This document shows positions 1 to 4,945 of a stretch of 7,227 nucleotides of DNA, piece after piece. Origin of the DNA: Candidatus Schekmanbacteria bacterium GWA2_38_11 (lineage in GTDB: Bacteria > Schekmanbacteria > GWA2-38-11); contig MGDB01000013.1 in the NCBI GenBank assembly GCA_001790645.1, forward strand, positions 5,723 to 12,949, given 5' to 3'. The first letter of the stretch is position 1. Each line of letters starts with the position of its first letter. The position numbers and the translations under genes were made by a program. Under the pieces are notes generated by a model. The model was not told the DNA's origin, searched no databases, and saw only the letters and a program-made list of their open reading frames with translations.

Positions 1-61
1 CCAGTATTTTCTCCAAAGGATTCTCTTTTATAAATTCTTTTACTTTTTTCTTTGTCAACAT
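1..61 (-). CDS. 5' end of an unidentified gene (partial, runs off left edge)
   Basis: An ATG at 61 on the minus strand opens a frame that stays open to the window edge. Only 20 codons are visible; the protein begins MLTKKKVKEF and is Lys/Glu-rich. A GAGG Shine-Dalgarno motif lies five bases before the ATG, which supports a real start. The gene lies downstream of the ferritin-like gene at 245-730 on the same strand, but about 180 bp of structured repeat DNA separates them, so co-transcription is uncertain. The visible residues are too few to name a family. Confidence 0.55.
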   Translation of the reverse strand, partial: MLTKKKVKEFIKENPLEKIL

Positions 62-70
62 AATATCCTC

Positions 71-106
71 TTAATCAAATAAATTCCTCGATGCTTTGCA
101 TCGGGG
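71..106 (-). repeat. Hairpin repeat, copy 1 (minus orientation)
   Basis: Positions 86-106 form a 9-bp stem (one T-G pair) with a TTT loop at 95-97. Read on the minus strand, the 36 bases match 1565-1600 on the plus strand at 35 of 36 positions, including the AT-rich tail ending TTTGATTAA. It is a dispersed intergenic repeat and shows no coding potential. Confidence 0.8.
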
Positions 107-117
107 TATAAAAGTTT

Positions 118-203
118 CCTCCCCCTTGATGGGGGAGGATTAAGGTGGGGGTGATACTGTTTTTTCACCCTCCCCTTAGTCCCCTTCCGTCAAGGGAGGG
201 GAG
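118..203. repeat. GC-rich inverted repeat pair forming a large stem-loop
   Basis: The left arm (118-154) starts with a perfect 8-bp stem, CCTCCCCC/GGGGGAGG, around a TTGAT loop, followed by a G-rich tail ending GGGGGTGA. The right arm (166-203) is a diverged copy of the same unit in opposite orientation. The whole stretch can fold on itself around the centre at about 155-165. A related unit occurs at 941-974. This type of C-run/TTGA/G-run element is a familiar intergenic repeat style in some bacterial genomes; its role is unknown. Confidence 0.7.
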
Positions 204-206
204 ATA

Positions 207-235
207 CCTCGCAGCTCTGCTGCGGGGTTGTTCAT
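207..235 (-). repeat. Hairpin repeat, copy 2 (minus orientation)
   Basis: The stem is at 207-227 with loop 216-218, and the flank at 228-235 matches the ATGAACAA flank of the copy at 1557-1564. Against that copy 25 of 29 positions are identical, and all four differences fall in two base pairs that remain paired. It sits 10 bp past the stop codon of the ferritin-like gene. Read on the plus strand the stem is followed by a T-run (235-242), so it could terminate transcription entering from the left, though no plus-strand gene is visible there. Confidence 0.75.
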
Positions 236-244
236 TTTTTTTTA

Positions 245-730
245 TTACTCTCTCACATATAGATCAAGTTCGTATTCATCAAAAGGCTGACCAAGGGCTG
301 CCTTCCGCTCATGCTCTAAAACATCAATATGACCCTGTTCCTCTTTTGCAAGAGTATTGAATAACTCCTTAAGCTCTTTATCATTAATCTCTTTCTCAGA
401 CTTTTCAAAATGTGCCTTCTCTCTCTTCTCATACCCAATGGCTATATCGATTATATGAAGATAGGATGGATCGTTCTTTACGATTTCCACTGCTTTTAAA
501 GAATCATCTTTAATCTTTGAAGTATTTAATTTTTTATTGAGAGATTTTTCAAAGGCATTCTTTAAGAGCCTGGTATGTCTCTCCTCGTCTCTTATTAAGT
601 TCTTTACCTCTTTCTTACTCTCAGAACTCGCATCTCTTTTTACATACTGAGAGTAAAGTTCTATTACCCTAATCTCATTTTTTATTCCAATGATTAAGGC
701 TTTGCTTATTTTTTCTTTGCTCTTTTCCAT
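245..730 (-). CDS. Ferritin-like (rubrerythrin-type) diiron domain protein
   Basis: This 161-residue protein looks like a stand-alone four-helix ferritin-like domain of the rubrerythrin/COG1633 type, likely cytoplasmic. Candidate metal ligands come in the usual order: Glu19 in a first helix, Glu49-x-x-His52 (EERH), Glu101/Glu104 in a third helix, and Glu131-x-x-His134 (EEQGH). It has no rubredoxin cysteines, unlike the rubrerythrin at 1013-1546. Such proteins bind a diiron centre and are often tied to peroxide or iron handling; the exact reaction cannot be read from sequence. I chose the ATG at 730 because GAGG lies nine bases upstream; the in-frame GTG at 745 has no Shine-Dalgarno. The gene diverges from rubrerythrin across 282 bp. 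The protein is very rich in Lys and Glu. Confidence 0.85.
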   Translation of the reverse strand: MEKSKEKISKALIIGIKNEIRVIELYSQYVKRDASSESKKEVKNLIRDEERHTRLLKNAFEKSLNKKLNTSKIKDDSLKAVEIVKNDPSYLHIIDIAIGYEKREKAHFEKSEKEINDKELKELFNTLAKEEQGHIDVLEHERKAALGQPFDEYELDLYVRE

Positions 731-860
731 CTTTCTTTCCCTCACTTTTTAAACTTGATTTTGGAATTGCAACCTCCTACATTATTTTTGCTCTTACATC
801 ACCTTTTAGCTTTTAGCAAGAAGAATTTTATTACCATTAATACTCTTTTAACTTGTAATC

Positions 861-882
861 CCCTGCGGTCTCTACCGCAGGG
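861..882. repeat. Hairpin repeat, distant copy
   Basis: A perfect 9-bp stem, CCCTGCGGT and ACCGCAGGG, encloses the loop CTCT at 870-873. The following TTGATTA resembles the tail of the copies at 71-106 and 1557-1600. It lies in the spacer between the divergent ferritin-like and rubrerythrin genes, upstream of the candidate promoter. Confidence 0.6.
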
Positions 883-896
883 TAGTTGATTACTCC

Positions 897-925
897 TTGA
901 CATTTTTTTTATGCTGATGTTAGTT
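897..925 (+). promoter_or_regulatory. Candidate promoter of rubrerythrin
   Basis: A consensus -35 hexamer TTGACA sits at 897-902. At 17 bp spacing the -10 would be TTAGTT (920-925), a poor match; TATAAA at 933-938 is better but too far away. The call rests mostly on the -35 and on its position about 110 bp before the rubrerythrin start. I see no clear PerR- or Fur-type palindrome beside it. Confidence 0.35.
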
Positions 926-940
926 AAACTTTTATAAACA

Positions 941-974
941 CCCTCTCCCCCTTGAGGAGGGTCAGGGTGAGGGG
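941..974 (+). repeat. GC-rich hairpin repeat in the rubrerythrin leader
   Basis: A C-rich run, TTGA and a G-rich run form a stem-loop of the same style as 118-154 and 166-203. If the promoter at 897 is real, this would lie in the 5' untranslated leader, about 25 bases before the ribosome binding site. Confidence 0.6.
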
Positions 975-1012
975 TAGTTTTCAGGTTAAAAATATTTTAA
1001 GGAGGAGTTCAG

Positions 1013-1546
1013 ATGGAACTTAAAGGTAGCAAGACTGAAGCCAATCTTAAAGCGGCTTTTGCAGGGGAATCACAGGCAAGAAATAAATATACCTATTTTG
1101 CAAGCACTGCAAAAAAGGAAGGTTTTGAACAGTTGTCAGCATTGTTTATTGAGACAGCCGAGAACGAAAAGGAGCATGCAAAAAGAATATTTAAATTTTT
1201 AAACGGTATAGGGAAAACAAATGATAACCTCAAGGCTGCCGCAGCAGGGGAGAACTTTGAATGGACTAAAATGTATCCTGAGTTCGCAAAAACCGCAAAG
1301 GGAGAAGGATTTTCTAATATAGCAGAATTTTTTGAAAAAGTAGCTGAAGTTGAAAAAGAGCATGAGAAAAGATACCTTACCCTACTTGAAAACTTAACAA
1401 AGGGAGGAGTATTTAAAAAAGAAACTTCAGTTAAATGGAAATGCCGTAACTGCGGGTATATTCATACAGGGAAAGAAGCCCTTGATGTCTGTCCAGTCTG
1501 TTCACACGGAAAAAACTATTTTGAGCTTCCGGCTGAAAACTATTAG
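1013..1546 (+). CDS. rbr: Rubrerythrin
   Basis: This is a complete 177-residue rubrerythrin, a cytoplasmic non-haem iron protein. The family reduces hydrogen peroxide in anaerobes, taking electrons through its rubredoxin domain. The N-terminal diiron domain carries Glu19 (GESQARNKY), Glu52-x-x-His55, Glu80/Glu83 (GENFEW) and Glu114-x-x-His117. The C-terminal rubredoxin-like domain has CxxC pairs at Cys144/147 and Cys160/163, with 12 residues between the pairs as expected for rubrerythrin. All key ligands are present and the length is normal. The start is fixed by AAGGAGGAG a few bases upstream. It is the only complete plus-strand gene in the window and is divergent from the second ferritin-like gene. 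A hairpin repeat begins 10 bp after its stop codon. The natural redox partner (rubredoxin or a reductase) is not encoded here. Confidence 0.97.
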   Translation: MELKGSKTEANLKAAFAGESQARNKYTYFASTAKKEGFEQLSALFIETAENEKEHAKRIFKFLNGIGKTNDNLKAAAAGENFEWTKMYPEFAKTAKGEGFSNIAEFFEKVAEVEKEHEKRYLTLLENLTKGGVFKKETSVKWKCRNCGYIHTGKEALDVCPVCSHGKNYFELPAENY

Positions 1547-1556
1547 AAGGGTTTAA

Positions 1557-1600
1557 ATGAACAACCCCGATGCAGAGCATCGAGGAATTTATTTGATTAA
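1557..1600 (+). repeat. Hairpin repeat, copy 3 (plus orientation)
   Basis: The stem is at 1565-1585 (CGATGC/GCATCG core, AGA loop), with flank ATGAACAA at 1557-1564 and an AT-rich tail at 1586-1600. This copy joins the left flank seen in copy 2 with the right tail seen in copy 1, so it appears to be the fullest version. It could slow or protect the rubrerythrin 3' end, but there is no T-run directly after the stem, so it is not a standard intrinsic terminator. Confidence 0.8.
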
Positions 1601-1613
1601 AAGGGCAGAAGAC

Positions 1614-1631
1614 GGGCGACTAAAGTCGCCC
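1614..1631. repeat. GC-rich hairpin GGGCGAC-TAAA-GTCGCCC
   Basis: Perfect 7-bp arms at 1614-1620 and 1625-1631 enclose TAAA. It lies between the convergent 3' ends of rubrerythrin and the adenosyltransferase gene, next to a G-rich run at 1643-1656. It may be another dispersed repeat or a bidirectional 3'-end structure; no U-tract follows on either strand. Confidence 0.6.
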
Positions 1632-1658
1632 CTACCCGCTAAGGGGGGATTGGGGGAA

Positions 1659-2207
1659 TTACTTAAGATGCTCAAGTTCCAGTTTACGATGTTTCTTCTC
1701 ATAGGCACGAGCAAGGAGGTAAAGAAGGTCTGAGAGCCTGTTCATATACGGGAGAATGTAAGGGTTTTTAAATATTTTTTTATTCTTTAAGGTAACAATT
1801 CTTCTTTCTGCCCTTCTTGTAATTGTCCGTGCTATGTCCAGAGTGGCTGAAATGAAATTCTCACCGGGTAAGAGGAAACAGCATCCTTCAAATTTAATTC
1901 TTTCTTCTAAGTCTTTTATACTCTCTTCAAGGCGCTTTACATAACTGCTGTCTATCCTGTATTCAAGTTTACCTACATATTTGGGTTTAGCAGCAATCTC
2001 TGAACCAATTATGAATAAATCTTTTTGGACTGACTCAAGGATTTTTTTTGTCTCTCTTTCTTTAATAAGGCTCTTTGCCAAACCCAAAAAAGTACATAAT
2101 TCATCTAATGTTCCATATGTCTCAACGCGGATATGGTCTTTTCTTATCCTACCACCCCAGTATAGGGAGGTCATACCTTTGTCGCCTTTTTTTGTAACAA
2201 TGCTCAT
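1659..2207 (-). CDS. pduO: Corrinoid/cob(I)alamin adenosyltransferase, PduO type
   Basis: This 182-residue protein matches the PduO/MMAB-type family, which transfers the adenosyl group of ATP to cob(I)alamin or its precursor to make coenzyme B12. The family folds as a helical bundle, usually a trimer, in the cytoplasm. Visible signatures are the ATP-binding TKKGDKGMTSL (residues 5-15), YGTLDEL (31-37), ARTITRRAERR (126-136) with the catalytic-site arginines, and NRLSDLLYLLAR (156-167). Length and start agree with the family. The ATG at 2207 has no clear Shine-Dalgarno; the upstream DNA is plain AT-rich, so translation may be weak. No other cobalamin gene or B12-dependent enzyme lies nearby, and no B12 riboswitch is apparent in the short leader. 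It is not in an obvious operon. Confidence 0.93.
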   Translation of the reverse strand: MSIVTKKGDKGMTSLYWGGRIRKDHIRVETYGTLDELCTFLGLAKSLIKERETKKILESVQKDLFIIGSEIAAKPKYVGKLEYRIDSSYVKRLEESIKDLEERIKFEGCCFLLPGENFISATLDIARTITRRAERRIVTLKNKKIFKNPYILPYMNRLSDLLYLLARAYEKKHRKLELEHLK

Positions 2208-2302
2208 GCAAATAAAATATCAAAATAAAAATCCAAATGCAAAGCTCAGAAATATTAAAGTAAATCCCGTACTAAAAAAGCTATAAGTTGGAAGCCAAAA
2301 GT

Positions 2303-2388
2303 AAATTCCAAATCCCAAATAAATTCCAATTTTTTCTGACGGATTCCGGTCATTTGGTAATTGGAATTTGGCGCTTATTTGGAATTTG
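2303..2388. repeat. ATTCCAA-type imperfect inverted repeat
   Basis: The left arm (2303-2329) and right arm (2361-2388) share 11 bp at the outer end and 8 bp at the inner end in inverted orientation, with a dissimilar middle. The loop is 2330-2360. The arms are built from AAATTCCAAAT/ATTTGGAATTT words, a repeat style seen between genes in some bacterial genomes. It lies in the 285-bp spacer between the adenosyltransferase and PEBP genes, which otherwise shows no gene. Confidence 0.65.
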
Positions 2389-2454
2389 AAATTTTAAACA
2401 ATTGCTCAATTGCCTGATCGCTTCAGTATCTACTCACCGAGCACTGCTGTCAAA

Positions 2455-2480
2455 TTTTGGCATTTGGATTTTGGCATTTG
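2455..2480. repeat. Short tandem direct repeat TTTTGGCATTTG x2
   Basis: The 12-mer occurs at 2455-2466 and again at 2469-2480, a 14-bp period. It lies just past the 3' end of the PEBP gene and shares the TTTGG words of the inverted repeat at 2303-2388. Confidence 0.6.
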
Positions 2481-2492
2481 TCATTTACAAAC

Positions 2493-2924
2493 TTATTCTC
2501 TCTTATAAAGCCCTATTAATTCAGCTTTTTCAAGGATGTGAGGTTCCATTGCCTTTCCTAATTCTTTTTTGCTGATTCCTTCCTTTAAGTTAAGCTCCTT
2601 GTCCAGAGCATATATTTTAAAGAAGTAACGGTGCGTGCCTGATGGCGGACAGGGGCCTCCGTAGTTTTTCTTTCGGAAATCATTAATACCCTGTTTTCCC
2701 GGGATAGTGTTTTCACCTATCCGGGAAGTGACAGGGATATCAAAAACAACCCAGTGGACCCAGGTCCCCATAGGTGCATCCGGATCATCAACTATAAGAG
2801 TCAGGCTTTTTACACCTTTAGGAATATTCTCAATAATAAGCGGAGGATTAATGTCTCCTCCATCGCAGGTATATTTTGTGGGGATAGCGCCATTGTGAAT
2901 AAATGCAGGACTTGTTAGTTTCAT
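2493..2924 (-). CDS. YbhB/YbcL family PEBP-like protein
   Basis: This 143-residue protein belongs to the phosphatidylethanolamine-binding protein family, bacterial YbhB/YbcL branch (often annotated as Raf kinase inhibitor-like). Members have a small anion-binding pocket; the physiological ligand in bacteria is unclear. Diagnostic motifs are DDPDAP (46-51) followed by HWVVFDIP (57-64), and GGPCPPSGTHRYFF (89-102). No signal peptide is seen, so it is likely cytoplasmic. I start it at the ATG at 2924, which has GGGAGG seven bases upstream and gives the usual N-terminus (MKLTSPAF). The longer frame to 3008 would add 28 residues and run into the 3' end of the upstream gene. The Mth938-like gene ends 61 bp upstream on the same strand, so the two may be co-transcribed. 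Confidence 0.94.
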   Translation of the reverse strand: MKLTSPAFIHNGAIPTKYTCDGGDINPPLIIENIPKGVKSLTLIVDDPDAPMGTWVHWVVFDIPVTSRIGENTIPGKQGINDFRKKNYGGPCPPSGTHRYFFKIYALDKELNLKEGISKKELGKAMEPHILEKAELIGLYKRE

Positions 2925-2985
2925 GATTATCCCTCCCAATATTAATATTTCTATTATAACTCTCTTTATTTTCAAACCTGATTTC

Positions 2986-3330
2986 CTAACATGTAAGGTG
3001 AAATGCACCTACAACATTTTTCCCTTGCCTGGTCAGCTCATTAAAAAGCTGCACAGCTTTGTAGGTGTCACTTTCAAAAAGTTTTATATTTTTCTCAGAA
3101 AGAGCCCTCTGGGTTGCAGAGGTGATTTCCATACAGTTTGAAGCACCTCTTCCGACGATTAATACTTCAGGTTTATAACGAAGCACTTCGTCCAGATCTT
3201 CTGTTAAAAGGGAATGACCCTCTTTCCTCCACCAGCCGGATTTAATTTTATCAGGAAAAATAATTAAATCCCTTTCATACACTTTACCGTCAACTGTTAT
3301 TGTTCCAAAGGAATAGTTCTCAATATGCAT
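2986..3330 (-). CDS. Mth938-like domain protein (DUF498/NDUFAF3 fold)
   Basis: This 114-residue protein matches the small Mth938/DUF498 family, related to the mitochondrial complex I assembly factor NDUFAF3. The bacterial role is unknown. Family-like features are YSFGTITVDGKVY near the N-terminus, RDLIIFPDKI followed by WWRKEGH, and the central PEVLIVGRGAS, a glycine-rich strand-turn typical of the fold. The domain fills the protein. The ATG at 3330 gives the usual family start (M-x-I-x-x-YSFG). An in-frame GTG at 3336 is also possible, because the AAGGGCGGG upstream is placed suitably for either. It is likely the first main gene of a two-gene unit with the PEBP gene, with a possible 18-codon ORF upstream. 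Confidence 0.9.
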   Translation of the reverse strand: MHIENYSFGTITVDGKVYERDLIIFPDKIKSGWWRKEGHSLLTEDLDEVLRYKPEVLIVGRGASNCMEITSATQRALSEKNIKLFESDTYKAVQLFNELTRQGKNVVGAFHLTC

Positions 3331-3382
3331 GTTCACCCGCCCTTTGCTTTTTCTTAATGAAAATGCACAGGCCTTTTTTCTG

Positions 3383-3439
3383 CTACCTAAGGTAACGGGA
3401 AAACCAGTCTGCTGCTGCCTGCGAAACTTTTTCGGTCAT
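3383..3439 (-). CDS. Possible 18-codon ORF (leader peptide or gene remnant)
   Basis: An ATG at 3439 is preceded by GGGAG five bases upstream and opens an 18-residue frame (MTEKVSQAAADWFSRYLR) that ends at a TAG. It lies 52 bp ahead of the Mth938-like gene on the same strand. After the TAG the same frame stays open for another 20 codons and overlaps the start of the Mth938-like gene, so the ORF may be a short leader or the truncated start of a lost gene. No family is recognised. The ribosome binding site is the main support. Confidence 0.3.
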   Translation of the reverse strand: MTEKVSQAAADWFSRYLR

Positions 3440-3481
3440 TTTTGCTCCCTTTTTTTCTTGAAGGTTGAAAGCACTAAACTA

Positions 3482-3745
3482 TGAGTAGCGGGCAGAGAGT
3501 TACAAGCGGAGAGACAGAGTTAAAAGCTGAAAGAAAAAATTCAAAGCTAAATATCAAAACTTTAAGTAATGACAAATTGCAAAGTACGAAATCAGAATCA
3601 ATTCAGATACATCCAAAAGCTGTAAACAATAAGTGATGAGTTACGGGTTTAAGTTTTAATGTTTAAACGGTTTTTTAAGCCTCAAACTCTTTCCATTTCG
3701 CTTTGCGCTTTTAGCTTTATATTTATTTACTGCTCTCTCCCTGCT
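3482..3745. repeat. GAGTTAC/AAAGCTGAAAG repeat element, copy 1
   Basis: This gene-free stretch is made of short degenerate words. The left side has GAGTTACAAGCGG (3498-3510) and AAAAGCTGAAAG; the right side has an inverted counterpart (CGCTTTTAGCTTTAT, then CTGCTCTCTCCCTG). Positions 3632-3659 match the reverse complement of 6319-6346 at 25 of 28 bases, tying it to the second copy at 6245-6349. It resembles a miniature inverted-repeat-like element. No transposase is visible. Confidence 0.55.
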
Positions 3746-3773
3746 GCTTTGTCACCCTGACATCATTATATTT

Positions 3774-3983
3774 TCAACTGTTTTTCCAAGATAATAAAGA
3801 GTCGGAAAATATGCTCCAGCTCCTGGCTATTATATGACGGATTTCATATTCAAGTGCCACAAACGCATATATTTTCTCTGAATCAAGTCCTTTTATCAAC
3901 TCTGTATGCGCCAGGCACTGAATTCTTGCTGCATGCTCAAGTTTAAGAGCCTCATTCAGCGTTTTTACTAATTCTTCTCTGAT
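3774..3983 (-). pseudogene. Ferritin-like fragment or start-less small gene
   Basis: A minus-strand frame ending with TGA at 3774-3776 encodes 69 residues resembling the first helices of a ferritin-like domain: LVKTLNEALKLEHAARIQ, then LAHTELIKGLDSEK, then ALEYEIRH. Glu and His occur as LEHAAR and E-x-x-H (EIRH), as in diiron helices. There is no ATG, GTG or TTG at a sensible place. AAGGGGG (3989-3995) sits where a Shine-Dalgarno would be, but the codon at the right spacing is ATC (3981-3983). The frame is open further upstream with less convincing residues. An alternative frame over 3766-3840 reads SQELEHIFRLFIILEKQ, which could be the displaced next helix, suggesting a frameshift. I read it as a decaying ferritin-like gene. 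A sequencing error or a rare ATC start is possible. Confidence 0.5.
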
Positions 3984-3993
3984 ACCGTCCCCC

Positions 3994-4024
3994 TTAAAAA
4001 AATAATGCCCGAAAAAGATTCCGG
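3994..4024 (-). terminator. Possible intrinsic terminator of the cold shock gene
   Basis: Just after the cold shock stop codon, the minus strand reads CCGGAA-TCTT-TTTCGG (4009-4024), a 6-bp stem with one G-T pair. Six other bases separate it from a run of seven Ts (3994-4000 region). The stem is short and the T-run is displaced, so termination may be leaky. Confidence 0.35.
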
Positions 4025-4036
4025 ACTTATTATCCC

Positions 4037-4240
4037 TTATGCCAGTTTTGTTACTTTTACGGCTTGATCGCCTTTAGGACCTTTTTCAATCTCAAAATCC
4101 ACTTCCTGTCCTTCATCTAAGGTCCTAAAACCATCTGTCTGGATTGCAGTATGATGTACGAATACATCACTGCCTGAGCTAAGGGTAATAAATCCATAAC
4201 CTTTTTCATTTGAAAACCACTTCACTGTACCTCTTGGCAT
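4037..4240 (-). CDS. CspA-family cold shock protein
   Basis: This 67-residue protein is a complete single cold shock domain, the OB-fold that binds single-stranded RNA and DNA and acts as an RNA chaperone in the cytoplasm. It shows the N-terminal [15 protein letters not shown] with RNP1 (KGYGFI, 13-18), RNP2 (VFVHH, 26-30), and the conserved [21 protein letters not shown] tail segments. Length is normal. The ATG at 4240 has AGGAGG eight bases upstream. The start lies 45 bp after the stop of the Hsp20 remnant, so its leader may include old Hsp20 sequence. Whether it is cold-induced cannot be told: no classical long cspA-type leader is evident, because the remnant occupies that space. Confidence 0.96.
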   Translation of the reverse strand: MPRGTVKWFSNEKGYGFITLSSGSDVFVHHTAIQTDGFRTLDEGQEVDFEIEKGPKGDQAVKVTKLA

Positions 4241-4285
4241 TACTAAATCCTCCTTGCAATAAATGATTAGCTGAATCTTTTCAGA

Positions 4286-4438
4286 TTAAAACATTCTCAC
4301 TATGAAGATGCCATCTTCATATTTTGCATCAATCTTGTCTTTGTTGACATCCTCACCAATTATAAATGTTCTTGGATACTCCAAAGGGCATCGTTCCCTG
4401 TAAATCCCTATATATCCCTTTGGTATGTCCTCCTCTTT
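4286..4438 (-). pseudogene. 3' remnant of a small heat shock protein (Hsp20) gene
   Basis: A 50-codon open stretch ends at a TAA (4286-4288) and has a TAA just upstream (4439-4441). It encodes the C-terminal part of an alpha-crystallin domain: GYIGIYRERCPLEYPRTF, then EDVNKDKIDAKYEDGIFIV. The pattern Y-x-R-E-R, R-x-F, D-V-x-x-D-K-I-x-A-x-Y-x-D-G-I is typical of Hsp20. No start codon and no N-terminal half of the domain is present, and the usual C-terminal I-x-I tail is missing, so it cannot make a working chaperone. The sequence up to 4555 shows stops in the relevant frame and no more Hsp20. The remaining 4439-4555 is AT-rich with nothing I can name. This is a gene relic, perhaps left by a deletion or recombination. 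Confidence 0.72.
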
Positions 4439-4555
4439 TTAAAGATATTCTCGTTCCCTCACCCCTTCTTAAACCCTCTCTTATTTTACCGATTAAGTTT
4501 AGCGGCGTCCTTTCTTTTTATTTCCGTATTTCACTTTTTTATTCCGCGGGCAAAC

Positions 4556-4921
4556 TCATTTTGCAGCGACCTCTTTGATTTCTGTAATATCAATTATCCT
4601 GACCCCGTCCTTTTCACTTACTATACCTTTGGCCTCAATCATCTTTGCAACATGGGGAAGGATTTTTTTACTGGGGTTAGTGGAGTGGTCTGCGGTAACC
4701 ACTATGTAAACATTGCCTGATTTTTCCTCAAGTATTCCTCCTGGCTCACCAGCCTTCAAGCAGGCACTTGCACAGTCTTTATGCCCGGCTCCCTTGGCTC
4801 CGGCAGCTATATAGCATGACACATCAATGACCTCTCCTTTTATGGTCTTTGCATCCTGTGAAAAGGCAATACCAATACTTACCAATGACATTACTGCGAC
4901 TAAAATAAGTAGTTTTTTCAT
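4556..4921 (-). CDS. Small exported protein with a conserved-looking Cys/His cluster
   Basis: This 121-residue protein has a clear signal peptide: Lys-Lys, then a hydrophobic stretch (residues 4-20) and a likely signal-peptidase cut near AFSQ. There is no lipobox cysteine at the cut site, so it is probably periplasmic and soluble. The mature part (about 100 residues) begins with a beta-type segment, IKGEVIDVSCYI, then Cys36, His47, Cys50 and Cys54 (GHKDCASACLKAG), followed by strands GILEEKSGNVYIVV and GVRIIDITEI. The Cys/His group could bind metal or haem or form disulphides; no function is assigned. The fold looks like a small beta-barrel (OB-like), which is inference. The start has GGAG eight bases upstream. 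The cupin gene ends 24 bp upstream, so the two are probably one operon. Confidence 0.85.
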   Translation of the reverse strand: MKKLLILVAVMSLVSIGIAFSQDAKTIKGEVIDVSCYIAAGAKGAGHKDCASACLKAGEPGGILEEKSGNVYIVVTADHSTNPSKKILPHVAKMIEAKGIVSEKDGVRIIDITEIKEVAAK

Positions 4922-4945
4922 TTCAACTTCTCCTTTCTTATTTAA

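Noticed and set aside
71..976. CRISPR-like or tandem array of the hairpin repeats
   Set aside because: Copies are in mixed orientation with irregular spacing and no uniform spacers, and no cas gene is present.
1981..2286. Plus-strand open frame of 101 codons
   Set aside because: It is antisense to the adenosyltransferase gene, has no ribosome binding site and resembles no family.
2208..2300. Cobalamin riboswitch ahead of the adenosyltransferase
   Set aside because: The upstream DNA is plain AT-rich, with none of the conserved B12-box words and too little structure.
2329..2339. Shared 11-mer TTTTTTCTGAC also found in the two DUF2934 promoter blocks
   Set aside because: It is short and T-rich, and the rest of the 43-bp block is absent here, so chance is sufficient.
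2925..3008. N-terminal extension of the PEBP protein
   Set aside because: It would overlap the upstream gene's 3' end, lacks family similarity, and the ATG at 2924 has the ribosome binding site.
4366..4578. Plus-strand open frame of 70 codons
   Set aside because: It is antisense to the Hsp20 remnant and to the end of the exported-protein gene; its proline/leucine-rich translation looks like a by-product.
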